Assembly: GCA_037974665.1 (NCBI GenBank)
Contig: CM075777.1
Span: 14,035,001-14,099,000 of the forward strand
Length of the DNA stretch: 64,000 bases
Reading direction: 5' to 3'
From: Ehretia macrophylla
Taxonomy: Eukaryota > Streptophyta > Magnoliopsida > Boraginales > Ehretiaceae
The notes below the pieces were generated by a model. That model had not been told where the DNA came from. It did no database searches and saw only the letters and a program-made list of their open reading frames with translations. The position numbers and the translations under genes were made by a program. Within the stretch, counting starts at the first letter, position 1; each line of letters begins with the position of its first letter. Positions 35,818 through 45,843 of the stretch are shown piece by piece.

Positions 35818-36036
35818 ACTACGAGGTATGGGTTGTTGAGGTCTTCTAAAACCTGCTTAAGATCCTTATGTGGGACAGGAATCAGGCCCTTTTCCCCTAT
35901 TTCCTTCTCAACGAGGGTGTCATCAGTTTATCTTAAGAGTGATAACACATTTTTAGAATGAAGACTTGTTTCATTCCCCACAAATCGTACCAATTAATGA
36001 TGAAAAAAATTGTTCGATCCACATGCACAATTAGCT

Positions 36037-38075
36037 CATCTACACAATTTAGTTTTCGACTTGGCTTCAGGGTATTAAGGTGCAAGATAAAGACAATGAG
36101 ATCACAAGGATATTTAGGGGAAAACTCTAACTCTCAAGTCAATTCAGGTGAGATGAGGGCTTCAGTTACTAAATAATAATGTGAATATAGATGGCTTTTA
36201 GGTACACCAATCATATGTTGATAATTTAATGTGAAAGTAAAGATTGCAAACAAAAAAGCGAGAGAGATTTAGTACCTTTTCCCAATAAGGAAGGACTTGT
36301 ATTTGCAACCCATCAAGAACCCCTTGCCTTCTCAGTGATTAACGCACATCACTTTCTAATGAATATCTATTATGACTTTTTAGGGGTTCATGGGATCATC
36401 ATGGTAAGAATATGGTGTGAATCATGAGTCGAGTACACGTCTGGCAAAAACAAGAATCACTTGAATTGTTTTTGGAATTCGACATCAGGAAGAGCTCGCA
36501 CCATCAACCAACTGTTATCTCATGGTTGGCCTCGTCCTCGGGCGTCATATTGATAAGAGCCTTTTTAGATCAGTGGAGTATTTTTCCCCATCACCAACCT
36601 TAGAGGTATCCAAAATCAATAAAAGAAACGAGATGATAATCAAGTGGTATGCAACCACCTACGCTAATAAGAGAAAAGGTACAATAATATTATGCCCTCA
36701 AGAAATTCCGACAGCACATTGCCAGATTAAAATAGCATGAGAAGACCAAAACAGGACTCCACTTTGACTGTTTTGGCTCTAAACAAAATTAAAAAGGTCA
36801 ACAAACATAGACTATGGTCAAACAAAAAGGCAAGGATGACAAAAAGCGACTAGGGGTTGTAGAATACTAACCAGACCACAAGCAATATAGGTGGCGCATG
36901 TGACTCACAAGACTATGACTAATGGCGCATGGTGCCACGCACTCAGCCAACGACTCACTATCTAGTGACAATCAACGTAGCTTCTCACTCTGAGTCAAAT
37001 GGTACTTCCCACATTGCAAGTAGACTGTTGATGTTGCAAAAATCTAGAAGAGGTAGTACATGGAGGTTTAGCTTCTTGGAGTTTCGTGATGGCAAACAAC
37101 AAAATTGGTGCTGTCTGTCGAGTTCACCTAGTCCATGGGAATGCACTGGTGCCTTCAGAGTTTCAAGTTGACCTTTAGACGGTGGAAATCAACCGCAACC
37201 AGATGTGACAACTAGTTCCAATTTTTTTTTTTTTCACTGCAGAAGAGAATTGGGAAAGAATTGCTAAGTGCTCTGTGTAAGCGCTAACATCTATTTATTC
37301 TCTCAGCCCACTTTCGAGCCTGCTCAGTAAGTTTAACAAGAAGCATATTGAGACAAGTATCTTTAAGGATAACATACATATGTACATACGTTTTTGTGTC
37401 TTTGCTCTTCGATAAGCTTGAGACAAGTATCTTTAAGGATAACATATATATGTACATATGTTTGTGTCTTTGCTCTTCGATAGGCCCATACACTTGTAAA
37501 TGTCTTTCATTTAACAAGTTAGGATACAAAAGCACTCAATACACCATCTAACAAACCTTACACTAGCTTATTTAACAATTAACCTTAGTTATTGAGATTT
37601 GTAGACCCCTTAAAATGTGGTGCAGTCCATTAGTCGAGGGAATGAAGATATAAAAAAACTAGTCATAAAACTGATTATCATTTAGAGGAGCGAACTACTC
37701 CCAGATTGTTTAATAAGACAAAATGGGTCCAATGGTGTAACCAGAAATTTTCCTCTTTCGTTTTTGGGCTGGGGTGCTCAAAAGCTTCCAAGAACTTGAA
37801 GTCTTCGAAAGAATAAGGCACCAATTGGAAGGAAAATATGCAAAACAATTGAAAGCCAATTTGACATTGGGACAATGAAGTAGAAAACAAAATTATGTGA
37901 ATTTTACTTTGCTTCAGAAAAATTGAAACTCAAGACTTAAATCTTCGGACTATACACTTAGGAAGTTTTATAAGTAAAAGAAACAAAGATCTTTTATGCA
38001 TTAATTTTTCCCAAGAATTTACTTTTCCTTTGTATTACAAGAACAAATGTAGAACATACAAATATTGGTAGATAT
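36037..38075. other. Unassigned sequence; may include the LTR of the Tat/Ogre-like element
   Basis: By position it should contain the 5' LTR of the minus-strand gypsy element whose primer-site region is at about 35990, but I could not place its ends. Nothing reads as a known protein. It includes a T-run at 37220-37234 and the 70-bp tandem repeat listed separately. Confidence 0.4.
37350..37485 (+). repeat. 70-bp tandem duplication
   Basis: Two nearly identical units, 37350-37419 and 37420-37485, each starting GAGACAAGTATCTTTAAGGA and ending TTTGCTCTTCGATA. Differences are a few substitutions and a short T deletion in the second unit. Confidence 0.9.
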
Positions 38076-38340
38076 TGTTGAAATATTATATTACTTTAAT
38101 TCCATAATTTTAGGCTTGTTGTAAGGAGCAATTTGCTCCATGAATTTAGGCTTGTTGTAAGGAGCAATTTGCTCCATGAATTAGGGAGCAATTTGCTCCA
38201 TGAATTAGGGAGCAATTTGCTCCATAAATTGCTCCATAAATTAGGGAATATTGTCTACACCTTTAGGCCTATATAAACCACAATGTAGAAACACAAATTG
38301 TATCATCAATTAATTACATTGTTTCACATTACTTTCTTCT
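38076..38340 (+). repeat. 5' LTR of C1
   Basis: 265 bp with an internal array of GGAGCAATTTGCTCC inverted repeats (38125-38139, 38161-38175, 38185-38199, 38209-38223) and a half copy after it. A TATA-like CTATATAAACC lies near 38269-38279. Differs from the 3' LTR only at CAATTAATTAC versus CAATGAATTAC. Confidence 0.95.
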
Positions 38341-38354
38341 TGGTATCTAAAGCC
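38341..38354 (+). promoter_or_regulatory. Primer binding site of C1
   Basis: TGGTATCTAAAGCC directly follows the LTR. It resembles the initiator-Met-tRNA site TGGTATCAGAGCC with small changes. Confidence 0.85.
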
Positions 38355-38626
38355 AACAATATACACACACCAAAAAAAAAAAAAAAAAACAAAAAAAAAA
38401 AAAAACAAAAAACAAAAACAAAAAAAAAAATCTGTTCATCCTTTTTTTTTTTTTCCTCCACAGCCATCCAAATTCAGATTTCTTACCACAATGACCAAAA
38501 TCCACTTTATATTCTCTTTTTTGTCTGATTATTTCATGATTTTTTGTCGGTTTAAGCCCTTTTCTTCTCTGATGTGGTGAGAAATAGCCACTTTACTCCT
38601 TAGTTGCCTATTGTAAAGGTTGCCAA
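38355..38626 (+). other. C1 leader with long A-tracts and a T-run
   Basis: The untranslated leader has almost pure A from about 38372 to 38430, interrupted by single C residues, then a T-run at 38442-38454. No coding sequence. Confidence 0.8.
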
Positions 38627-38659
38627 GTGTCCGGCTGCTTCCATCATCGTCGTTTATTA

Positions 38660-41600
38660 ATGGCACCTACTGATAAGATAGAAAATCAGTCTACCACTGT
38701 GACTCGTGTAGATCTCTCTCGGGAACCTAATACCCCTACACAACGGGTCACTAGTGTATTACTGAATGGGAAAAATTTTCATCCTTGGTCCCGTTCGTTC
38801 CGTCTTTATCTTGGTGGAAAACGAAAAATTGGATGGATTTTAGGCAAGGAGAAAAAGCCGAAAGAAACTGATCCTGATTATGCTCACTGGGATGCAGACA
38901 ATTGTATTATTTTGGGTTGGATGTTCAATTCCATGGAGACTCAGATTTATAATATGTTTATGTATCACGAGACAGTTCATGATCTATGGACTGCCCTGAC
39001 AAAGATGTATGCCCATGCACGTCATGATTCTCGAATCTTCGAGCTTTACCGGGAAATTTCTCACGCTTCTCAGGCTACTTTAGGACTATCTGTTGCGGAT
39101 TATTTTGGGTACCTCCAAACTAGATGGGAAGAGCTAGCCCAATATGAACCTTTGAGTGACTTCCCGAATGATGCTGAGGTTGAGTCTAAACGTCTTGATC
39201 ATCGTCGGACTTATCAGTTCTTGATGGGTTTAAAACCTGAATTCGAGAATCTTCGAACACAGATTTTAAATACATCTCCTTTTCCATCTCTATATGAGGC
39301 ATTTGCAACTGTGGATGGTGATGAACGAAGACGTCTACTTCTTGCACCCAAGCCCACTCCTTCTATTCCGGACCAGATGGCATTTGCTGCTCCTTCCAGT
39401 TTTCGGCAAACCAGTACCCGTCCTTATTGCCAACATTGTCGGAAGATTGGTCACCTCATTGACCGATGTTTTATTCTACATCCTGAATTGAAACAACAAT
39501 ACTCTAACAACCGTGGTGGTGGACAAAAGAAAGGAGCTCCTCGTATTGGGGTTGTAGCCGAATCAGCACCCCCTTCAGCCTCAACAGAATTAGTCTTGGC
39601 CCAACCGGATTATAGTCAGCTTCAAGCTCAGATTGCTCAACTTCAACTCCACCTGGGCCTCACTTCACCATCTGGCTCCACGGCTACCCTTGCTACAGGT
39701 ACTCCTACCGCACTTCATGGTAAGTTAGGCCAACCATCTTGGATTCTGGATTCCGGGGCCAATAATCATATGACTGGTGAGCTTTCTGTTTTTTCTTCTC
39801 CTGTCACTTCCATAAATCAATCGGTTCAAATTGCCGATGGAACATCTATTCATATCCGTTGTCAAGGAGATGCCTGTTTATCCTCAGATATTACTCTTCG
39901 CTCTGTTTACTATGTCCCCAACTTTGCTTATAATCTATTGTCTGTCAGTCGTCTTGCCAAGAGTTTTCACTGTGCAGTTGTCTTCTTGCCTGACCGTTGC
40001 TTCTTGCAGGACCTGACTTCGAAGAAGATTTTTGGCAGGGGATATGAGCACGATGGACTTTACTATTTTGGAGAACTTCCAACCTCTACAGTACCCTCGT
40101 CAAGTCTGCATGCTTCTGTGTCTCCAGTTTTTGACACTCCTATTGGTTCTGTCCAAAATTTAGATTTGTGGCATGCTCGTCTAGGACATGCAAACTTTCA
40201 ATATTTATGTTTGTTATTTCCACTTTTTAAAAAAGCATGCAAGGATTTTAAGTTTAATTGTGTGACTTGCGAATTGTCAAAACACACTCGTACTACATAT
40301 ATTCCTCGCATGCATCGAGCTTCATGTGCTTTTGATCTGGTTCACTCTGATATTTGGGGTCCCTCTCCTGTCACGGCCCTCTCTGACCGTCGTTACTATG
40401 TGACATTCATAGATGATTATAGTCGGTGTACTTGGGTCTACCTAATGAAGAAAAAATCTGAAGTTTTCACTCATTTCACTCACTTCCTTCAAATGGTGAA
40501 AACTCAATTCCACACTGTTGTCCGGAATATTAGGTCTGATAATGGTAGAGAATACCTAACCAATGACTTTCGGGCCGAACTCAATAAAAAAGGGATTCTT
40601 CAACAACTTACCTGCCCTTACACACCTGAACAGAATGGTGTGGCAGAACGAAAGAACCGCCACATTATGTCTATGGTCCGATGTCTTCTATCTGGTATGA
40701 ATGTCCCGAAATATTTCTGGCACCTAACTGTACTCACCGCTACATATATCATCAATCGTACCCCTAGTCGTGTCCTCCAAGGTCAAACACCCTTGCATAT
40801 TCTCCGACCAAATACTGTTCTATTTCCTCTTCTCCCACGAGTCTTTGGTTGTACATGCTTTGTTCAAAATCGCAGCCCGACCCGCACTAAGCTAGATGAT
40901 AAAGCTATACGTTGTGTCTTTCTTGGATATTCTTCCATGTCTAAAGGATATAGGTGCTATGATCCTGTGACTCGCCACTTTTACCACTCGATGGATGTCA
41001 CATTCCTTGAGACTATCCCTTTCTTCTCTGCTTCTTCCTTAGAGCAACTTCCTGAGGTACTTTCTGCAGAGGACCCTCCTTTACCTCGTCCAGTTCCTAT
41101 TCTTGACACATCTCAGCCTACTACTGAACTACCATCTAGCTCCAATAATACTCTCTCATCCGGTTCCTCTCCAGTTCCTTTACAAGTTTACTCTCGGCGT
41201 CCTCGTGCTCCAACTCCACTGCCAGATTCTTCTCCGGATTCAGGTAACCCTCATTCTCCCTTGGTCTCTGAACCTGCACCTTCTCGTTACCCCACTCGTG
41301 AACGGCATCCCCCTTCCCGTTATTTACCTTCATGTAGTACTAATCATCCTATTGCCAAGTTTGTGTCATTTCAGGGTCTCTCCGATCAGTATAAATCTTT
41401 CCTTAGTCAGGTTGATTTAGTCTCTATTCCTCGCTCCGTCCATGAGGCTCTCCAGCATCCTTTATGGGTGACTGCTATGAAAACAGAGATGGATGCCCTG
41501 CAACAGAATCAGACGTGGGAGTTGGTTGATCTTCCAGTTGGTGAACGGACAGTTGGGTGCAAGTGGGTGTTTAGTGTGAAATATCTTGCTGACGGCACCA

Positions 41601-42970
41601 TTGATCGGTATAAGGCACGTCTTGTCGCTAAAGGGTTTACTCAAGTACCAGGCAAGGACTTTGGTGCCACATTTGCTCCTGTTGCCAAATTAACTACTGT
41701 TCGACTCCTGGTCTCCTTGGCCGCTTCTCATTCTTGGCCTCTTCACCAATTGGATGTGAAAAATGCATTTCTTAATGGTGATCTTTCTGAGACTATTTAC
41801 ATGGATCCTCCACCAGGTTTTCGGGCTCAGGGGGAGTATTCTGGGAAAGTTTGTCGCCTTCGTAAATCTCTCTATGGGCTTAAACAATCCCCTCGAGCTT
41901 GGTTCAATCGTTTTAGTGAGGTGGTCCTTACTATGGGGTTTATTCGGTGTCATTCAGATCATACGTGCTTTGTTCGACGTCACCCTCAGGGTAGATGCAT
42001 TATTATCTCAGTTTATGTGGACGATATTATCATTACTGGAGATGACACTCAAGGAATTGTCCAAGTGAAGCAAGATCTTGGGACAATCTTTGACATTAAA
42101 GATTTGGGTATGCTCCGATACTTTCTTGGTATTGAGGTAGCTCGAAATTGCCAGGGTATATCTTTATCACAAAGAAAGTATGCATTGGATCTTCTTCAAG
42201 ATACAGGTATGCTAGGTTGTCGACCTGCCTCTACTCCTATGGACCCTAATCTTAAATTGACAGCAGAATCAGGGGAATTGTTAGTTGAGCCATCAATATA
42301 TCAAAGACTTGTGGGTCGGCTTATCTACTTGACTAACACAAGGCCTGACCTTACCTATGCAGTGAGTATGGTAAGTCAATTCATGCATGCACCTCGTACC
42401 TCTCATCTGGATGCTGTTTATCATATCCTCCGGTATCTTAAATCTTCTCCTGGTCTTGGTCTCTTCTATGCAACGGGTGTACAAGAAGGATTGTCTTGTT
42501 ACACAGATGCTGATTATGCAGGGTCAAAGACTGATAGGCGTTCTACCTCGGGGATGTGTACTTTTCGTGGTAATCACCTTATCTCATGGAAAAGTAAAAA
42601 GCAAGCAGTTGTTTCGCGATCTTCTGCTGAAGCTGAGTACCGTGCTATGGCCCAAGGAACATGTGAACTTCTTTGGTTACGTTATCTTCTGACTGAGTTG
42701 GGGTTTTCGGTAACAGACTCGTCTACCTTGTTCTGTGATAATAAATCTGCGATTATGTTGTCCTCTGACTCAGTCCTTCATGAAAGGACAAAACACATCG
42801 AGGTTGATATTCATTTCATTCGAGAGAAAGTTCGCTCAGGGATGATCACACCTTGTTTTGTTACATCATCCGAGCAGGCTGCTGATATGTTCACTAAGTC
42901 AATTGGACCGTCACTTCTCCAATCAGCTCTTGTCAAGCTCAGGCTCATTGATATCTTCGCCCCAGCTTGA
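38660..42970 (+). CDS. Copia gag-pol polyprotein of C1, uninterrupted
   Basis: The frame is open from an ATG at 38627; the ATG at 38660 (MAPTDKIENQ) looks a more natural start and gives 1436 residues. Numbering below is from 38627. Gag core at about 40-250 (LNGKNFHPWSRSFRLYLGGK); zinc knuckle C-x2-C-x4-H-x4-C at 268-281; protease WILDSGANNHMTG with catalytic Asp 375; GAG-pre-integrase LWHARLGHAN; integrase Asp 575, Asp 638 and Glu 674, the exact D-D-35-E spacing; RT with YVDDIIITG starting at 1130; RNase H with CYTDADYAGSKTDRRSTSG (Asp near 1294) and the closing AADMFTKS. No stop or frameshift was seen and every catalytic residue checked is present. Gag-only product would need internal processing. 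Confidence 0.97.
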   Translation: MAPTDKIENQSTTVTRVDLSREPNTPTQRVTSVLLNGKNFHPWSRSFRLYLGGKRKIGWILGKEKKPKETDPDYAHWDADNCIILGWMFNSMETQIYNMFMYHETVHDLWTALTKMYAHARHDSRIFELYREISHASQATLGLSVADYFGYLQTRWEELAQYEPLSDFPNDAEVESKRLDHRRTYQFLMGLKPEFENLRTQILNTSPFPSLYEAFATVDGDERRRLLLAPKPTPSIPDQMAFAAPSSFRQTSTRPYCQHCRKIGHLIDRCFILHPELKQQYSNNRGGGQKKGAPRIGVVAESAPPSASTELVLAQPDYSQLQAQIAQLQLHLGLTSPSGSTATLATGTPTALHGKLGQPSWILDSGANNHMTGELSVFSSPVTSINQSVQIADGTSIHIRCQGDACLSSDITLRSVYYVPNFAYNLLSVSRLAKSFHCAVVFLPDRCFLQDLTSKKIFGRGYEHDGLYYFGELPTSTVPSSSLHASVSPVFDTPIGSVQNLDLWHARLGHANFQYLCLLFPLFKKACKDFKFNCVTCELSKHTRTTYIPRMHRASCAFDLVHSDIWGPSPVTALSDRRYYVTFIDDYSRCTWVYLMKKKSEVFTHFTHFLQMVKTQFHTVVRNIRSDNGREYLTNDFRAELNKKGILQQLTCPYTPEQNGVAERKNRHIMSMVRCLLSGMNVPKYFWHLTVLTATYIINRTPSRVLQGQTPLHILRPNTVLFPLLPRVFGCTCFVQNRSPTRTKLDDKAIRCVFLGYSSMSKGYRCYDPVTRHFYHSMDVTFLETIPFFSASSLEQLPEVLSAEDPPLPRPVPILDTSQPTTELPSSSNNTLSSGSSPVPLQVYSRRPRAPTPLPDSSPDSGNPHSPLVSEPAPSRYPTRERHPPSRYLPSCSTNHPIAKFVSFQGLSDQYKSFLSQVDLVSIPRSVHEALQHPLWVTAMKTEMDALQQNQTWELVDLPVGERTVGCKWVFSVKYLADGTIDRYKARLVAKGFTQVPGKDFGATFAPVAKLTTVRLLVSLAASHSWPLHQLDVKNAFLNGDLSETIYMDPPPGFRAQGEYSGKVCRLRKSLYGLKQSPRAWFNRFSEVVLTMGFIRCHSDHTCFVRRHPQGRCIIISVYVDDIIITGDDTQGIVQVKQDLGTIFDIKDLGMLRYFLGIEVARNCQGISLSQRKYALDLLQDTGMLGCRPASTPMDPNLKLTAESGELLVEPSIYQRLVGRLIYLTNTRPDLTYAVSMVSQFMHAPRTSHLDAVYHILRYLKSSPGLGLFYATGVQEGLSCYTDADYAGSKTDRRSTSGMCTFRGNHLISWKSKKQAVVSRSSAEAEYRAMAQGTCELLWLRYLLTELGFSVTDSSTLFCDNKSAIMLSSDSVLHERTKHIEVDIHFIREKVRSGMITPCFVTSSEQAADMFTKSIGPSLLQSALVKLRLIDIFAPA

Positions 42971-42977
42971 GGGGGAG
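42969..42977 (+). promoter_or_regulatory. Polypurine tract of C1
   Basis: GAGGGGGAG directly before the 3' LTR and overlapping the stop codon region of gag-pol; the expected plus-strand primer. Confidence 0.88.
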
Positions 42978-43242
42978 TGTTGAAATATTATATTACTTTA
43001 ATTCCATAATTTTAGGCTTGTTGTAAGGAGCAATTTGCTCCATGAATTTAGGCTTGTTGTAAGGAGCAATTTGCTCCATGAATTAGGGAGCAATTTGCTC
43101 CATGAATTAGGGAGCAATTTGCTCCATAAATTGCTCCATAAATTAGGGAATATTGTCTACACCTTTAGGCCTATATAAACCACAATGTAGAAACACAAAT
43201 TGTATCATCAATGAATTACATTGTTTCACATTACTTTCTTCT
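42978..43242 (+). repeat. 3' LTR of C1
   Basis: 265 bp, identical to the 5' LTR except for one base by eye, with the same palindromic array. Followed at once by gatat, the target duplication. Confidence 0.95.
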
Positions 43243-43247
43243 GATAT

Positions 43248-44168
43248 CAAATTAGTACCAATAGGAGCCAACCATTGAGTTTAATGATGCATATTGAGCT
43301 ATATTATAAATCCTAGTGTTTCTTGGATGTAAGCCTGTATAGAGGTAAAACTCAAAACATACAACATAATCTCCAAAATAAACAAGACTCCGCTTGAATG
43401 TGGACTACAACATTTGAGAAATCAAATTATTACGAACTTTATGTTCTAAACCTACTGCATTTTTTTTTCTTTTCATTTTCAGAAAAGAAGGGTGGCCAAA
43501 AATAAAGGAAACAAAAGAACTACGACCTCGAGGCAGCTTTCCAAAATTTTGGGGAGCCCTAAGAATGGCAATTGGGCAGGTGGGAGTAGGGAAACCGATC
43601 TCAGCTCTTTGCTCTGTCACAGGAAAGGTTACTCACCTCCATTCTTGTTCCCACCTCTTCGTCACCTGACCCCCACACCTACCCAGTCTTTAAGTCCCAT
43701 TTGGGCATGAGGACAACTTCACAAAGAAATCATGCACAGGCAACATAATCGAATAATTATTAAATGAGATATTAAATAATCATTAAATGATATATTAATG
43801 TATATTACATAATTATTAAATGATATATTAATGTATATTACATTGTTAGGAAAATGTACAACAAATACACATTTTTTAAATTGCACTAAATCATAGCACA
43901 TCCTACATCAGACCACTCTTAAAAGTAAGGAGTAGATGTTTCATTCACATGGATAACAGCAAATAGGGTTGAAACCCATATTCGATGAACATCCAACCCG
44001 ATTATAAATCGGACTTTGAAACCAATTGGATATCTGATATGATGTTACTTTTTTAAGGGTTTACCATCATATACTCATATAAGTTTTGGTAATAGAACTT
44101 TAAAAAAATCAAAACTCAAACCCGATCACTATATATCCATATACATATATAAAATTTAATTTACTCAA
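43248..44168. other. Unassigned sequence with a short AT-rich tandem repeat
   Basis: No gene recognised. A 33-bp AT-rich unit is repeated at 43782-43814 and 43815-43845 (ATTAAATGATATATTAATG...). The part near 44000-44110 and the part at 46960-47110, beyond the TR-GAG element, share GGATA-rich motifs and could be two halves of one older repeat. I could not confirm this. Confidence 0.5.
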
Positions 44169-44740
44169 TAATTTAATAGGCATAATTTGGGTCACAACAA
44201 GACCTTGTAGAAAGGACCTGGGCCGCGTAAAGGCTAGGGCCAAGGCCACAACCCGTGCCTAGCTGAAGGTCCACGAAAGTTGGGCCAAGCCGCAATTCAA
44301 TATCAGTCTACAAAACGAAGAGTTGTGGACAAAGGCAGCATCACGATCAATTAGCTGAACATTGCAAAGGACCCCAAAAATTGAAGATCTTTCAGAGGGA
44401 AGGCAAGATTAGCAATTGGTACCGAGCCTAAGATGAAGGGCTAGACACATTGGCAGAGTCTAGGAAATGAAGGCCGCAATTCAATATCAATCTTCCAGTG
44501 CTGAAGGTCTGGCCTTTAGCCCATAAAAGGGAGAACCCTCGCCATCTCTAGGGCATGAAGCAATCATCAACTTAAACACAATACACGAATATCTGATCCC
44601 AAAAAAAATAAAAAATAAAATAAAAAACTTGAGCCCTTTCACAATACCACCATCACCCTTGGATCCAACAACTCGTCAAGGTCATGACAGGGATCTCGTG
44701 GAGACCTTTAATCCCCCCGCAATCTTAACTATAGATTATA
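44169..44740 (+). repeat. 5' LTR of the TR-GAG-like element
   Basis: Shared with the 3' LTR: CATAATTTGGG, GAAGGTCCAC, CTTAAACACAATACACGAA, CTTGAGCCCT.TCACA. A TATA-like CATAAAAGGGAG is at 44522-44533. The two LTRs are clearly diverged, so the element is old. Confidence 0.7.
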
Positions 44741-44750
44741 AGGATCCACA

Positions 44751-44772
44751 ATTTGGCACCATTTGTGGGAAC
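44751..44772 (+). promoter_or_regulatory. Primer-site region of the TR-GAG-like element
   Basis: ATTTGGCACCATTTGTGGGA resembles the TTTGGCGCCGTCTGTGGGA site found after the LTR in Tat/Ogre-type gypsy and related small elements, with CpG-to-CpA decay. Confidence 0.65.
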
Positions 44773-44825
44773 TTGATAGAATCACCTACCTCTGAGGACC
44801 ACTCCAACAACTAAACTCATCTTAT

Positions 44826-45420
44826 ATGGCAGAAGACGAAATCTCTAACACTAACCAAGCTCGACTGAATGCCATGCAAACCCTCATGGAAGCACAACTC
44901 CAGGGAAGCAAAAGCGGCTCGCGACGCAGCTCGTAGGGAAAGCGCCAAATTGAGGGAAAAATTGAAGACTTTCTTAGCCAAAACAACTAGGGAATGCTCC
45001 CGGTTGCAATTCCTTGCTGAATTTACCGAAAGAAGGCCGGCCTCGATGCCCAAACACACTACTATCTATGTGTGTGCCCTCAAACCAGACTACCACTGCA
45101 ACGATTCACCATTCTAAGAGGTGATCACCTTAGCAGAAATGTCGACTAAGTTCCACATGCCCCTCTGCAAGTTGTACAATGGAGAGTCTTGACCCAAATG
45201 AGCACATAGTTCATTTTTGGCAGGAAATGCTAGTCATCAATATGTGACCACACCTAAGAAAGACATGTATGTGTAAGTGCTTTGGAACTAGCCTCATGGG
45301 TTCAGCATTAACTTGGTTCGTCAACCTTTCCTTCCGAAGCATCTGGTCGCTTTCGCAATTAATGTTGAGATTTGTACCAATTCGCAACCAATAAGACAGA
45401 CACCCACAATCCCCTCACAC
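44826..45420 (+). pseudogene. Gag remnant of the TR-GAG-like element
   Basis: Starts MAEDEISNTNQARLNAMQ at 44826. After frame changes (45115-45400) it follows a Tat-type gag core: KFHMPLCKLYNGES, PNEHIVHFWQEMLVINM, GSALTWFVNLSFRSIWSL, then LMLRFV. The order 'P-x-Y-x-G-x-x-D-P-x-x-H...W-F-x-N-L-x-x-x-S-I' is diagnostic. Stops and shifts make it non-functional. Nothing resembling pol follows to 45830. Confidence 0.75.
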
Positions 45421-45843
45421 AACACGAGGTAGAAAGGAAAGAGAAAGTAAAAAACCAATGCTACGACTCACCAGTAGACCACTTGTGATGCTCCAAAGAG
45501 GTGCTCCAAACCAGTCAAGATGGAGGTAGTGGCGCAAGAGGGAAGAAATAGGAGGTATGAAGAAAAGAGTCAGGTAAGAGCTAGGTGGAGGCAAGAGGTA
45601 GTGGACGCAAGTATCAAGGATTAAGAGATGTGGCATAGCCCCAGTGAAAGCCAACCCAACAATCACGACCTTTGAACTGGCATGTCAAATACATGCAACT
45701 TTTCAACATCCAGAGGCACACGCAACTGGCGGGAACGCGCCGCCTACATACGTGGAGCTCATAGGACAATTTAACCCATGAACAATGCCTTGGCCCACCC
45801 ACTCCTCAGCCTAAAAATTTGTTCAACCTAAGAAGTGGGGGAC

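Larger units (their letters stand above)
34331..36036 (-). repeat. 219-bp tandem duplication in a gypsy (Tat/Ogre-like) 5' region
   Basis: Copy 1 is 34331-34549. Copy 2 starts with actacgag at 34550 and, after the hAT insertion, continues from 35826 to about 36036. Both read on the minus strand as ATTGGT(A/G)CGATTT(A/G)TG(A/G)GGAATGAAACAAG, then AAATGTGTTATCACT, then a short frame. That resembles the TTGGCGCCGTxTGTGGGGA primer-site region and gag start of Tat/Ogre-type gypsy elements. The copies differ at many sites, so the duplication is old. Confidence 0.6.
38076..43242 (+). mobile_element. Young, apparently intact Ty1/copia element C1 (5167 bp)
   Basis: It has two 265-bp LTRs with one visible difference, a perfect 5-bp target duplication gatat (38071-38075 and 43243-43247), a primer binding site, one uninterrupted gag-pol frame and a polypurine tract. 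Everything needed for an autonomous element is visible. The LTR termini are TG...CT in both copies instead of TG...CA. Confidence 0.96.

Noticed and set aside
38125-38223. Regularly spaced palindromic repeats looking superficially like a CRISPR array
   Set aside because: They are part of an LTR that is duplicated at 43027-43125, in plant nuclear DNA, with no unique spacers of constant length and no cas genes.
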